IMG/VR virus record: IMGVR_UViG_3300032116_001596
Coordinates: 1-20,521 of that record
DNA from: a virus
Reading direction: 5' to 3' (one strand)
DNA length: 20,521 bases
In this document: piece after piece, positions 12,655 to 20,521 of the stretch
Layout: each line of letters opens with the position of its first letter
Numbering within the stretch: the stretch's first letter is position 1
The notes under the pieces: model-generated
What the model saw: only the letters and a program-made list of their open reading frames with translations
The model's database searches: none
What the model was told of the DNA's origin: nothing
Program-made: the position numbers and the translations under genes

Positions 12655-13352
12655 TTTTCCCATTTTTAGAACTAGAAGATAAGGTTCAAGTAAACGATAA
12701 AACCAGATTATATGCTGGGAAATCTTTTATAACGCCAGATGAAAATGCAGTTTCATTAGTTGAAATAGAGCCTTTTTCAGGTGCAGGGTTTATTGATGTA
12801 ACAAATGATGACCCAGAAAGATGGTATTTAGATTTTCAGTATGCAACAGACGGGGTTAAAACTGTTTCAATTAGAATTACAACAGATGGGGCTCCAACAA
12901 CAGAAACAAAAGACATTCTTATATTAGATGCAGGAGATGACCTACTTTTTAGCTCTGACAATAATCTTATTGCCCACGAACAAGACATAATGAAATATGT
13001 CAGAAATGGCAGAAATACATTTAAAGATATTCACAGAAGATCACAAGAACTTATCCTTCAATATTTTGATGAGCAACGAATCTACAAAGAAGATGGCTCT
13101 AAGATATTAAAGGGTGATTTGCATGATATTGAAGAAGTAAGAGAATGGTCTGTATATCAGACCTTAGTTCTTATCATGAAATCATTGACAGTTTCACCAG
13201 ATGATATTTTTGATACAAAAGCAAAAGCATATGAGCAATTGTTAATTAACGCACGAAATAGATCAGCTATTAAATTTGATTATGATGGTGATAATGTTGT
13301 TGATGAAGATGAAAGACGAGATATTCGAACAACTACTCTGTGGAGAATTTAA
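12651..13352 (+). CDS. Head-tail connector or neck protein with EF-hand-like loop
   Basis: The N-terminal half (about residues 1-95) is beta-sandwich-like (VSLVEIEPFSGAGFIDVTND, VKTVSIRITTDG). The C-terminal half is helical (about 105-200, e.g. REWSVYQTLVLIMKSLTVS), as in adaptor proteins that stack on the portal. Near the end is D-Y-D-G-D-N-V-V-D-E-D-E (residues 210-221), which matches the spacing of an EF-hand calcium loop (acids at positions 1, 3, 5, 9 and 12). The ATG is in an ATGA overlap. It lies just before the tail-completion gene and the tube, so a neck role is reasonable. The calcium idea is untested. Confidence 0.55.
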   Translation: MIFPFLELEDKVQVNDKTRLYAGKSFITPDENAVSLVEIEPFSGAGFIDVTNDDPERWYLDFQYATDGVKTVSIRITTDGAPTTETKDILILDAGDDLLFSSDNNLIAHEQDIMKYVRNGRNTFKDIHRRSQELILQYFDEQRIYKEDGSKILKGDLHDIEEVREWSVYQTLVLIMKSLTVSPDDIFDTKAKAYEQLLINARNRSAIKFDYDGDNVVDEDERRDIRTTTLWRI

Positions 13353-13778
13353 TTGATTTCAGATATTAGAAGTTATTTTAAAGCCAAAATAAAAGAAGTT
13401 ATGCCAGACATAAAAGAGCATAATCACCCAACTTCTTTTGATAATATCCCAGACACAAGACTTGAGGATTGGTATTTCCTAGGAATCAAGTCAACTACAA
13501 CAGAGCAACAGCATACGACAATTATCGACACAGTTGAAGTTGAGATTAAGTTATTTATTGATGGAAATAATAATCCAATGCTTCGCTATGACCTCGGTTA
13601 TTGCAAAGCAGGAGAAATAAGGCTTAATTTAACAAAAAGATCAAATGCTTTAAGTGCAGTTAATCCAATTAAAAACATAATTTGTAACTCGATAACACCA
13701 GAAAATGTTAGTGAAGATGACAACACGTTTATTTTTACATTACAATTTCAAGTAGAGTTGCATCAATCAATAATATAA
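13353..13778 (+). CDS. Tail completion / tail terminator-like protein
   Basis: A 141-residue protein with a TTG start right after the previous stop; GGAG (13342-13345) lies seven bases upstream, which supports TTG. It is a small alpha/beta protein with an N-terminal helix (DIRSYFKAKIKEVMPDIKEH) and strands EVEIKLFIDG and FIFTLQFQVELHQ, the pattern of proteins that cap the tail tube at its head end. The location directly before the tube gene is the strongest support. The stop overlaps the SD (AAGGAG) of the tube gene. Confidence 0.55.
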   Translation: MISDIRSYFKAKIKEVMPDIKEHNHPTSFDNIPDTRLEDWYFLGIKSTTTEQQHTTIIDTVEVEIKLFIDGNNNPMLRYDLGYCKAGEIRLNLTKRSNALSAVNPIKNIICNSITPENVSEDDNTFIFTLQFQVELHQSII

Positions 13779-13787
13779 GGAGATTTT

Positions 13788-14720
13788 ATGGGTTGTGGAG
13801 TACAAGGAACAAACATTCGTGTTGAACCAATGCGAGTATTTTGGGGTAGAGAGCATTGCCGTAATTACATTTTTAATGGAAATGGCTCTAACTCAGGTGG
13901 GGATTATTTGAATTTAACAATCATTGACCCTGATTATAATCAAACTGTTGGTTATATTTGGTTTGATGACGGGGTAGCTTCAGATCCTGCTCCTGCTGGA
14001 AAAACATTATTAGGTTCAGTTTCAATTCTTGCAGGTGATACATCTGCTCAAATTGTTGCAAAGGTTTTATTAGCTTTCCTTTTTTCTGGAGTAGATGATT
14101 TTTATGCAAAAGCAGGTGAATCTGCTCAAGAATTTTGTTTATGCAATAAATTCATTGGCGAAATCGACAACACAGCAGAAGGAACTGGAACAGCAAATGT
14201 AACTAAGGTTGTTGAAGTCCAAGGAATCGGTGGGGAGCTTGGTGCTACTTCTGGTGGGGTTGAGTTATCTTTCGAAGCTCAAACAATCGAAATTAAATCA
14301 GACCAAACAGGCGAGATTGTTTTAGATGATATTTTTGCAGGGTCAACAGCTTCAGCTTCAATGAGCTTAATTGAGCTTACTCAAGGGATTTTAAAAACTG
14401 TTATTGCTGGTGTTTCTGGCGATGCATTAACTCCTTCTGGCGGTACTGAAGTTCTTGGACAAGGTCAATCAAAACTTTATAATTCAATGTATGATTATGC
14501 AGGAAAGTTAATTCTTCACCCTGTTAGAATTATTGATATTTCTGATAGAAGTGATGACTGGGTATTTTGGAAATCTGCACCACTTATTGAATCGGTTTCT
14601 TTTTCTGGAACTGAACAAAAAGCACTAGCAGTTAATTTCAAAGCTTATCTAGACAAATCACTAGACCAAAAAGTAAACTTATGGGTACAAGGTGATTGGT
14701 TACAAGATTTTAGTGCTTAA
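13788..14720 (+). CDS. Major tail tube protein
   Basis: This 310-residue protein has an optimal SD (AAGGAG, five bases ahead) and is followed by an intrinsic terminator, marking high expression. The order, neck genes then this gene then chaperones then tape measure, is the position of the tube subunit. The sequence is beta-rich, with a glycine and serine-laden stretch (GGELGATSGGVELSFEAQTI, about 148-167) and an end of tube type (ESVSFSGTEQKALAVNFKAY, about 270-289). The extra domain in the first 130 residues makes it longer than a minimal tube protein, so it may carry a surface domain. Confidence 0.75.
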   Translation: MGCGVQGTNIRVEPMRVFWGREHCRNYIFNGNGSNSGGDYLNLTIIDPDYNQTVGYIWFDDGVASDPAPAGKTLLGSVSILAGDTSAQIVAKVLLAFLFSGVDDFYAKAGESAQEFCLCNKFIGEIDNTAEGTGTANVTKVVEVQGIGGELGATSGGVELSFEAQTIEIKSDQTGEIVLDDIFAGSTASASMSLIELTQGILKTVIAGVSGDALTPSGGTEVLGQGQSKLYNSMYDYAGKLILHPVRIIDISDRSDDWVFWKSAPLIESVSFSGTEQKALAVNFKAYLDKSLDQKVNLWVQGDWLQDFSA

Positions 14721-14745
14721 TCCAATTAGGCAATAATGAATGGTT

Positions 14746-14780
14746 GGTGCAGAGTTTTTATCCTTCTCTGCACCTTTCTT
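14746..14780 (+). terminator. Rho-independent terminator after the tail tube gene
   Basis: A nine-base stem GGTGCAGAG / CTCTGCACC with an 11-base loop and a TTTCTT tail, 25 bases past the tube stop. The stem shares the GGTGCA core with the capsid terminator. Confidence 0.85.
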
Positions 14781-14791
14781 AAAAAGGTTTT

Positions 14792-15046
14792 ATGAAGTTA
14801 GAGTTTAGCAAAAAATCCTTAGAGGTTGTTTTTGACGGAAAAGCTTACAATGTGAGCTTTCCAACAATTAAAGAAGCCAATGAGTATGCAAAAAACTTTA
14901 GCAAAGCAGATTCAGCAGAAGCAAAAGATGAAGTTCTTTTTCTTTTTTTAGAGAAATTGGGCTTGCCAAAAGAGATCGTTGAGCAATTTTACGTTGAGCA
15001 GTTAGAGCAAGTTATTGATGTTCTTTTGCTTCAAAAAAAAATTTAG
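14792..15046 (+). CDS. Tail assembly chaperone, short form (gpG-like)
   Basis: This 84-residue protein lies between tube and tape measure, the place of the lambda G/GT chaperones that hold the tape measure during tail assembly. It opens with a small beta unit (KLEFSKKSLEVVFDGKAYNV) followed by helices (EANEYAKNF, EVLFLFLEKLGLPKEIVEQ). Its last codons are CAA AAA AAA ATT TAG, a run of nine A just before the stop. Slipping back one base opens the frame of the next segment, as in lambda. AAAGG lies a few bases before the ATG. Confidence 0.78.
   Translation: MKLEFSKKSLEVVFDGKAYNVSFPTIKEANEYAKNFSKADSAEAKDEVLFLFLEKLGLPKEIVEQFYVEQLEQVIDVLLLQKKI
15034..15046 (+). other. Likely -1 ribosomal frameshift site (A AAA AAA)
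   Basis: Zero-frame codons CAA AAA AAA ATT TAG give A AAA AAA at 15034-15040. After a -1 slip reading continues AAT TTA GCG ATT GAT GAG into the 15058 frame, which stays open to 15336. A six-pair inverted repeat TTGCCA/TGGCAA (15058-15063 and 15074-15079) lies 17 bases downstream and might act as a stimulator. Confidence 0.7.
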
Positions 15047-15057
15047 CGATTGATGAG

Positions 15058-15336
15058 TTGCCATTATTTGAAGTGGCAAGATTTTATTCTCTAAACCCCC
15101 ACGAGGTTGAAGGCATGGAAGCCGAAATGTTTTACAAGTCTTATGAGGCTATGAATATTTTAAAGGCTAGAGAAACATTAACAAGTGTTGATGTGGCTTC
15201 TTATACCAAGATAAGCGATAAAGACAGAGCTAATTATCACAGAGAGCTTCACAAACAAGCAAATCCCTTACATTTTGAAAATTGGGTTTCATCAAAAGAC
15301 GCTGTTGAAATATTAAAGCAGAGAGGTAGAAGGTAA
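15058..15336 (+). CDS. Tail assembly chaperone extension (gpT-like), reached by frameshift
   Basis: This frame is open from the slippery site, so the probable product is the gpG-like protein joined to NLAIDELPLFEVARFYSLNP and onward, about 181 residues in all. The TTG at 15058 has no good SD and is an unlikely independent start. The extension is helical and charged (YEAMNILKARETLTSVDV, DRANYHRELHKQ) and ends EILKQRGRR, like gpT-type tails that contact the tape measure. It ends in a TAATG overlap with the tape measure gene at 15336, as in other siphoviruses. Confidence 0.7.
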   Translation: MPLFEVARFYSLNPHEVEGMEAEMFYKSYEAMNILKARETLTSVDVASYTKISDKDRANYHRELHKQANPLHFENWVSSKDAVEILKQRGRR

Positions 15337-17954
15337 TGGCTGATGAAATCAAAATTCAGCTCAACTTAGATAAAGGTGCTTTATCTTCTGAGATAAAAAA
15401 AGCTGAAAAAGAAATAGAGAAATTAACAAACATCTCAAAAAAGTTTATTGAAAACTCTGGTCTTGATAAAATTGGTGATAGCTTCACATACTTAACAGCC
15501 AGAATAAATGAGAGTAGAAAATCAATAGAGCGTTTTAACAATAGTCTAATTACAACAGCTCAAATTTACAAAGAAGTCATAAGAAAAAGCGTTGATTTTA
15601 AAGGTGCTTCAGACAGTATTGCAAAATCAGTAAGCGAAATTAATAAAGAAACTGCCAAAATAAGACGTTCAAATGTTCAAGAAGTTGCAAGTGATTTAAA
15701 AAAATTATCAACTGTTGTAAAAACAGAAAAACCAGAAGTTGGGATTTCAAATATCGCTCAAAGCTCAGAAGTTGCTTCTGGTGCTTTAGGAAAATTTAGG
15801 GGTGCATTTAGTTCTCTTATCCCTCAAATGACAATAGCGAACCTAACAAGCAGAGCTGTTGAATCTGCTATCAGATTAATTACAAATGTTTTAACAACTG
15901 GTTTAAACTCTGCCAGAGATTATTCAAGGGCTTTTGCAGAAGTAAATTCTATCCTCGCAGATAATGAGCAAATAACAGCGACGCAAACAGATGTCTTTAA
16001 AGATTTTGCATCACAATATGCATCAACCTCGGCTCAACAAGCAAAGGCTTATTACGAGATTGTTTCAGCAGGTATTCAGGGCACAACAAATAGGCTTGAT
16101 TTATTAAAGACTGCCAATGATGCTTCTATTGCAGGTTTATCTGATTTAAAAGATACAACAAAAGTCTTAGCTTCTGTTTTAAACTCATATTCTCAACAAG
16201 GTTTAACAGCTCAAGTTGCTTCAGATGCTTTATTTGTGGCTGTGCGAGAAGGTATTGTTACATTTCAAGAGTTTTCAGATTTTCTAGGTAACGTAGCTCC
16301 AATTGCATCAAGTGCAGGTGTTTCGTTTACTGATTTAGCAGGAACAATCGCCTTTGTTACCAAGCAAGGTGTTGCTTCTGATATTGCAATTAGAGGCATT
16401 AGACAATTATTAGTAAATGTCATCAAACCAACAAAAGAAGCTAGTGACACAGCAAAGGCTCTTGGTCTTGAATTTAATCAAACAGCACTTCAAGCAAAAG
16501 GGCTTGTTGGATTTCTTCAAGATGTTCAAAATAAAACAAAAGGCAACTCATCTGCTCTTAATGCTTTAGTTGGTGATGTAAATGCTTTAGTCCCTCTTTT
16601 GTCTATTGTAAAAGGGGACACAAAAGACTTTGCCCGTATTCTTCAATTGACAGAAAACAGTGCAGGGGCAACAGCGAGAGCTTTTAACACCATTTCTCAA
16701 TCACTAGACTTTAAAATAAGCCAGTTTACTGCTGAATTTAAATTACTCGGGCAAGAATTTACTGAGAGTATTTTGCCAGCATTAATGGACACCATTGAAG
16801 CAGGTAGGGGATTTTTAAGATTTATAAAAGATGCCAAAGAAGCCAAAGGAGCTTTCGATCCTCAAACAGCATCATTGAGACAACTGGACTCTCAAATATC
16901 TAAGCTTGTTGATTCGCAACAAATTGTAATTTCACAAATTCAGCAGTTAGAAAAATTAAATAGAAGAAATGACTTAAGTGTTTCTATTAAATCAATAGAC
17001 ACATTAAGAAAAGAAAATCAGAAATATGAAGATCAAATAAGCTCTCTTTTAAATAAAAGAAAAGAAATATTAAGCTCGCAAGAAAAAGAGCGTGAAAGCA
17101 CAAGAAAAGTTGCTAGTGCTTATGTTGATTCAAATAATCAAATAATTACCTCTGAACAGAAAAAAATTGATTATCTTTCTCAGATTGGCATAATGTCGAA
17201 CGAGCTTAATTTACAAAATTTAAATAAAAGACGAGAAGCAATAGATGAAGCTAATAAACAGGGGTTGTTGTCTCAAGCATCTTATAATGCTCTAATCTTG
17301 GAAAACGATAGAATGTTTCAAGAGCAGAGAGATGCTTTAAGAGAAAAAGAACTTGGAGATGTAACTGTTTTTGCAACTGGAATCGCAGAAGCCTTTGAGA
17401 TTGCATCAAGAAGATCAAGAGCAACCATAGTTCAACTTGCAACAACAATTCAAACTGTTTTTGTTTCTGGATTAAGTCGCTCACTTAATAATGTTGGTGT
17501 AGCCTTAGCTAAAAATGAAAATGCCTTTAAGGCATTTGAGGCTGGGATCTTAGCAACATTTGGAGATATTGCTAGTGCAATTGGCGATTTTTATATTAAA
17601 CAAGGTGTTGCTGAAACTATCGCAACAAAAGGTGCATCTGGTTGGGCTTTAATCTCAGCAGGTGCAGGGATAAAAATTCTCGGAGGATATTTAAGTGCAA
17701 AAGCAGGGGCAACCTCTGCAAATACTCCTAGTTCAAGCGGTGGAACTGGTTCTTATGGTGGCTCTGAGCTAGGTGGCTCAAGAGCTTCGATAACACCAGA
17801 TCAAATAGAAGAAAGAAAACCAAGCACAAATGTTTCACTTGTTGTACAGGGCGATATTTTAGATTCACAAGAAACAGGAACAAGATTAGCAAAAATTTTA
17901 TCTGATTCATTTGGAAAAGAAGGGATTGTTTTAACAGACGCTAGGTTTGCTTAA
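15336..17954 (+). CDS. Tail tape measure protein (TP901-type core)
   Basis: This is the longest gene complete in the window: 872 residues setting tail length and passing DNA at infection. The N-terminal 130 residues are a coiled coil (IKKAEKEIEKLTNISKKFIE). The conserved TP901-family core runs from about 195 to 455, with DFASQYASTSAQQAKAYYEI (223-242), ASVLNSYSQQGLTAQVASDA (279-298), GTIAFVTKQGVASDIAIRGI (336-355) and KGNSSALNALVGDVNALVPL (402-421). More coiled coil follows, then a hydrophobic segment near the C-terminus (ALISAGAGIKILGGYLSAKAG, in which a membrane-inserting stretch is plausible) and a Gly/Ser tail. The length would predict a tail of roughly 130 nm by the usual 1.5 angstrom per residue rule; that is inference. 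Confidence 0.92.
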   Translation: MADEIKIQLNLDKGALSSEIKKAEKEIEKLTNISKKFIENSGLDKIGDSFTYLTARINESRKSIERFNNSLITTAQIYKEVIRKSVDFKGASDSIAKSVSEINKETAKIRRSNVQEVASDLKKLSTVVKTEKPEVGISNIAQSSEVASGALGKFRGAFSSLIPQMTIANLTSRAVESAIRLITNVLTTGLNSARDYSRAFAEVNSILADNEQITATQTDVFKDFASQYASTSAQQAKAYYEIVSAGIQGTTNRLDLLKTANDASIAGLSDLKDTTKVLASVLNSYSQQGLTAQVASDALFVAVREGIVTFQEFSDFLGNVAPIASSAGVSFTDLAGTIAFVTKQGVASDIAIRGIRQLLVNVIKPTKEASDTAKALGLEFNQTALQAKGLVGFLQDVQNKTKGNSSALNALVGDVNALVPLLSIVKGDTKDFARILQLTENSAGATARAFNTISQSLDFKISQFTAEFKLLGQEFTESILPALMDTIEAGRGFLRFIKDAKEAKGAFDPQTASLRQLDSQISKLVDSQQIVISQIQQLEKLNRRNDLSVSIKSIDTLRKENQKYEDQISSLLNKRKEILSSQEKERESTRKVASAYVDSNNQIITSEQKKIDYLSQIGIMSNELNLQNLNKRREAIDEANKQGLLSQASYNALILENDRMFQEQRDALREKELGDVTVFATGIAEAFEIASRRSRATIVQLATTIQTVFVSGLSRSLNNVGVALAKNENAFKAFEAGILATFGDIASAIGDFYIKQGVAETIATKGASGWALISAGAGIKILGGYLSAKAGATSANTPSSSGGTGSYGGSELGGSRASITPDQIEERKPSTNVSLVVQGDILDSQETGTRLAKILSDSFGKEGIVLTDARFA

Positions 17955-17963
17955 GGGTTATAA

Positions 17964-18737
17964 ATGATATTTTCAAAAACTGCATTTATTTATGGTCACT
18001 ATATTGATGAAACTAATTATCTTTTGCCTTTCGATGAAGGCTCAGGAGAGTTATTAGCTGAGTTAAATTCTGGTGCTTATACAATTGATGAGTTTATAGA
18101 TGAGATTGCTAGAGCTTTAAACGAAGCAGGTTCTCTTGATTATTTAACAACACTTGATCGAGAAAATAGATTAATAACAATTTCAGCAAGCGGAAACTTT
18201 GATTTATTAGTTAGTTCTGGTTCGGTTATTGGAAATGATTGCTTTGCATTGGCAGGCTTTACAGGCGCAGACTTAACAGGTGCAAGCTCTTATGAATCAA
18301 ATATTACTTCTGGTTTTGAATATAGACCTCAATTCGACCTTCAGGATTACATAGACGCAGAAGATGACCAAGAAGCAAATCAAGTAAGTGTAAATGAATC
18401 AACTTCTGGGATAAATGTTGAAACAATTTCTTATGGTCAATTAGAATACTTTTCATTTAATATAGCCTTAGCAAACGACTACGAACACGCAAAGGACTCC
18501 CCAATAAGAGAGGATTTAAATGGTGTTTTAAACCTTAGAAATTTCCTCAAGTATATAACCAAGAAAAGACAAATTGAATTTATTCCAGATATTACAAATT
18601 ACAATAATTATTATAACATTTTACTAGAATCTACTTCTAAATCCAAAGACGGAACAGGCTATTTATTAAAAGAACTTTATGCAGATGGTCTTGTTGGATA
18701 TTATGAAAGTGGTATTTTAAGATTTAGGAAATTATGA
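17964..18737 (+). CDS. Distal tail / tail-tip protein
   Basis: A 257-residue protein directly after the tape measure, where distal tail proteins normally are. The AAGGG SD overlaps the tape-measure stop. The N-terminal half contains a helix-loop segment GAYTIDEFIDEIARALNEAG (about 36-55) and strands RLITISASGNFDLLVSSG. The middle has an acidic linker (DLQDYIDAEDDQEANQVSVN) and the C-terminal half a mostly beta and helix mix (LNGVLNLRNFLKYITKKRQI). It lacks a recognised enzymatic domain. It ends in an ATGA overlap with the next gene. A baseplate-hub or adaptor role is likely. Confidence 0.6.
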   Translation: MIFSKTAFIYGHYIDETNYLLPFDEGSGELLAELNSGAYTIDEFIDEIARALNEAGSLDYLTTLDRENRLITISASGNFDLLVSSGSVIGNDCFALAGFTGADLTGASSYESNITSGFEYRPQFDLQDYIDAEDDQEANQVSVNESTSGINVETISYGQLEYFSFNIALANDYEHAKDSPIREDLNGVLNLRNFLKYITKKRQIEFIPDITNYNNYYNILLESTSKSKDGTGYLLKELYADGLVGYYESGILRFRKL

Positions 18738-19279
18738 CAGTAAGTTTTAACTCTCCATTAACAAGCTCAAATGTAAATAATTCCTTCATGTCTAAAAATT
18801 CAGACACAGGGACAACGGGCAAAATTAATCAAACAAATATCACAAACGCAACCAACTCAACAGACGGGGCTTTTCACACAGACGGCGGAGCTTCTATTGC
18901 AAAAGATTTATTTGTTGGGCAAATTTTAAACGCAACAATATTTAAAAACATTTTTAAAACGTTTGCAGTTGAAGATATTTCTGGTGGCGGTTCAATTTCA
19001 AAAGATGACTCTCAATCATTTCAAATGAGACGAGTTCAGGGTCAAGGCGGTCCAGCAACAGCTTCGACAACTCCTTTTGGTTCTTTATCTGCAATGCAAG
19101 ATGGCACAGTTATTTTGCTATTTGGACAAAGTGACACAAACACAATTAAGATAACATACAACGATATTCAATATGGTGCATTTATAAATGGCGATGCTGA
19201 GTTAAAAAAAGGTTATTGCCTTGCACTTATGTATGACTCAATCAACGAAAGGCTTTTTGAAATATGCAGAAATTTTTAA
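18734..19279 (+). CDS. Tail-tip or fibre-attached protein
   Basis: A 181-residue protein in the chain after the distal tail gene. The N-terminus has a low-complexity, Asn/Thr-rich linker (NTITNATNSTDGAFHTDGGA style, with SIAKDLFVGQILNATIF after) typical of fibre stems, where 'STDGAF-DGGASI-KDL-VG' resembles the repeat that holds tail-fibre trimers together. The C-terminal half is a compact beta-rich unit (GTVILLFGQSDTNTIKITYN). It overlaps the large fibre gene by 16 bases. It probably sits in the tail tip beside the large fibre. Confidence 0.55.
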   Translation: MTVSFNSPLTSSNVNNSFMSKNSDTGTTGKINQTNITNATNSTDGAFHTDGGASIAKDLFVGQILNATIFKNIFKTFAVEDISGGGSISKDDSQSFQMRRVQGQGGPATASTTPFGSLSAMQDGTVILLFGQSDTNTIKITYNDIQYGAFINGDAELKKGYCLALMYDSINERLFEICRNF

Positions 19280-20521
19280 TTGTTATTTTTTTATTATTTG
19301 CTTTGGATTCAATGGCTCAATTTGGCTCAAATAGAGCAACAAAAACAGACGAGATTCAATCAAATACAACTTCAAATATTATTCTAAACCCAACAACAGA
19401 TGTCATTCTTGATAATTTAACTGGCAATACGGTTCCTTACTTAAATGGTTCCAAGGCAATTAAATCATCAAGTGTAACAGACACAGAATTGGGGTATTTG
19501 TCAGGAGTTACTTCATCAATTCAAACACAATTAAATGCAAAAGTTGATGACGCAACAACAATCACGACAACTTCACCATTATTCATAGATGGAATTGGAA
19601 GTGCTGATTTATCTGCAAATAGAACTTTATCAATTCAACAAGCAACTTCTTTATTAAGTGGTTTTTTATCTTCAACAGATTGGAATACATTTAACAATAA
19701 GGTTTCAGCAACTAGATCAATAAGTACAACCTCCCCTTTGACTGGCGGTGGCGATTTAAGTGCAGATAGAACTATTTCTATTCCTCAATCAAGTGGCTCT
19801 CAAGATGGATATTTAAGCTCTGGTGATTGGAATACCTTTAATTCAAAATTCACTTCTCCACTAACAACAAAAGGTGATTTATTATCTCGTGACGCATCAA
19901 CTCATGTCCGAGTTCCAGTTGGAACAGACGGATATATTTTAAGTTCGGATTCAGCAGAGGCATCTGGTTTAAAATGGATAACACCTCCTGCAACTTCTCC
20001 CCTTACAACAAAAGGCGATATTTTCACTTATTCAACAAACAACGATAGATTGCCAGTTGGAACAAATGGGCAATTAATTAGAGCAAATCCTGCAACAGCA
20101 ACAGGACTTGAGTGGTTTACCCATGATTTTGCATCAACAGTATCTCCTGCATTCACAGGAACTCCAACTGCACCTACCCAAGCACCTAATGATAACTCTA
20201 CTAAGATTGCTACAACTGCTTATGTGGATAACGCTATTGTGGGAGGAGCTACTTTTGATGCTTTTACTTATGACGGGGTTACTTTTCCTTATTTTAAAAC
20301 AGGAGAAACAGAACTTGGGCTAAACACTTGGTTCTCTAGCTCTGTACACACTGTAAACTCTGGAGTGGCACAATCTAGTGATGGAACATATTTTGTACAG
20401 TACACGACAGTTGCCCCGTACTTGTTAATACAAAAATTGGTTTCTGGAGTATATAGAAATTTGGAGCTTCCTTCTACACTGCCTACTGGAGCAGTGAGAT
20501 CAGCTTCTTTTTCCCCTAATG
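19264..20521 (+). CDS. Large tail fibre, 3' truncated, with signal-peptide-like start
   Basis: The frame is open from ATG 19264 to the window end (419 codons visible). The first residues MQKFLIVIFLLFALDSMAQF look like a Sec signal peptide (K at 3, hydrophobic core, MA-Q cut site). The stem has fibre repeats: YLSSGDWNTFNSK and LSSTDWNTFNNK, two copies of SPLTTKGD-x(10)-(R)-(V/L)PVGT-(N/D)-G (about 199-270), and AFTGTPTAPTQAPNDNSTK followed by IATTAYVDNA (about 298-326), a known phage fibre repeat. The last part, VAQSSDGTYFVQYTTVAPYL then PTGAVRSASFSPN, resembles the first blade of a beta-propeller. The protein is likely to bind the host surface. The end is outside the window. Confidence 0.75.
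   Translation, partial: MQKFLIVIFLLFALDSMAQFGSNRATKTDEIQSNTTSNIILNPTTDVILDNLTGNTVPYLNGSKAIKSSSVTDTELGYLSGVTSSIQTQLNAKVDDATTITTTSPLFIDGIGSADLSANRTLSIQQATSLLSGFLSSTDWNTFNNKVSATRSISTTSPLTGGGDLSADRTISIPQSSGSQDGYLSSGDWNTFNSKFTSPLTTKGDLLSRDASTHVRVPVGTDGYILSSDSAEASGLKWITPPATSPLTTKGDIFTYSTNNDRLPVGTNGQLIRANPATATGLEWFTHDFASTVSPAFTGTPTAPTQAPNDNSTKIATTAYVDNAIVGGATFDAFTYDGVTFPYFKTGETELGLNTWFSSSVHTVNSGVAQSSDGTYFVQYTTVAPYLLIQKLVSGVYRNLELPSTLPTGAVRSASFSPN

Noticed and set aside
20108-20323. Overlapping Leu-rich frame within the large fibre
   Set aside because: A low-complexity shadow of the fibre frame, with no SD.
1-20521. tRNA genes, CRISPR arrays, integrase or insertion sequences
   Set aside because: I saw no cloverleaf, no regular spacer array, no integrase or transposase motifs and no terminal inverted repeats.

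Overview
The window is a stretch of a tailed-phage (or prophage) genome of siphovirus type, with every gene on the + strand. It runs from an accessory block of small genes, through the packaging, head and neck genes, into the tail genes, and ends inside a tail-fibre gene. Base composition is AT-rich (about one third G+C by eye) and arginine is mostly AGA. The standard stop codons fit throughout. Strong AAGGAG-type ribosome binding sites precede the abundant structural genes. This fits an AT-rich bacterial host with ordinary SD-dependent initiation, but the host cannot be named from the sequence. No integrase, repressor, tRNA or CRISPR array is visible, so the lifestyle is undecided.

Positions 1-3414 (accessory block): the end of a coiled-coil gene, then a chain of tiny genes. 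These include two related small proteins with an LPK-L motif, two short membrane proteins, a Cys-rich mini-protein and several unknowns. They surround an orphan cytosine-C5 DNA methyltransferase (1914-2921). Short near-repeats recur at gene junctions: a 21-bp repeat carrying a truncated copy of a gene start, a repeated stop/SD/start cassette, and 44-bp direct repeats on either side of the methyltransferase. The block looks like gene cassettes shuffled through short boundary homologies.

Positions 3415-3634: a 220-bp non-coding gap with four TCAAG motifs spaced 21-25 bp apart just before the small terminase gene. It is a candidate packaging recognition site.

Positions 3635-9560 (packaging and head): small terminase, large terminase, portal, a lysine-rich micro-ORF, two tandem Mu-gpG/HK97-gp10-like proteins, scaffold, an N4-gp56/HK97-fold major capsid protein and a strong intrinsic terminator.

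Positions 9572-14780 (decoration, neck, tail tube): a small unknown gene, a bead-like protein, a coiled-coil peptide, a repeat-containing fibre or decoration protein that shares a domain with the bead-like protein, two structural proteins of unknown role, a two-helix membrane protein, a connector with an EF-hand-like loop, a tail-completion-like protein, the major tail tube protein and a second intrinsic terminator.

Positions 14792-20521 (tail assembly and tip): a tail chaperone pair joined by an apparent -1 frameshift on a run of nine A, the tape measure protein, a distal tail protein, a fibre-associated protein, and a large fibre that carries a Sec-like signal peptide, classic fibre repeats and the start of what looks like a beta-propeller. 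Genes are tightly packed with ATGA, TAATG and TAGTG overlaps, so translational coupling is pervasive. The two terminators directly follow the two most abundant virion proteins.
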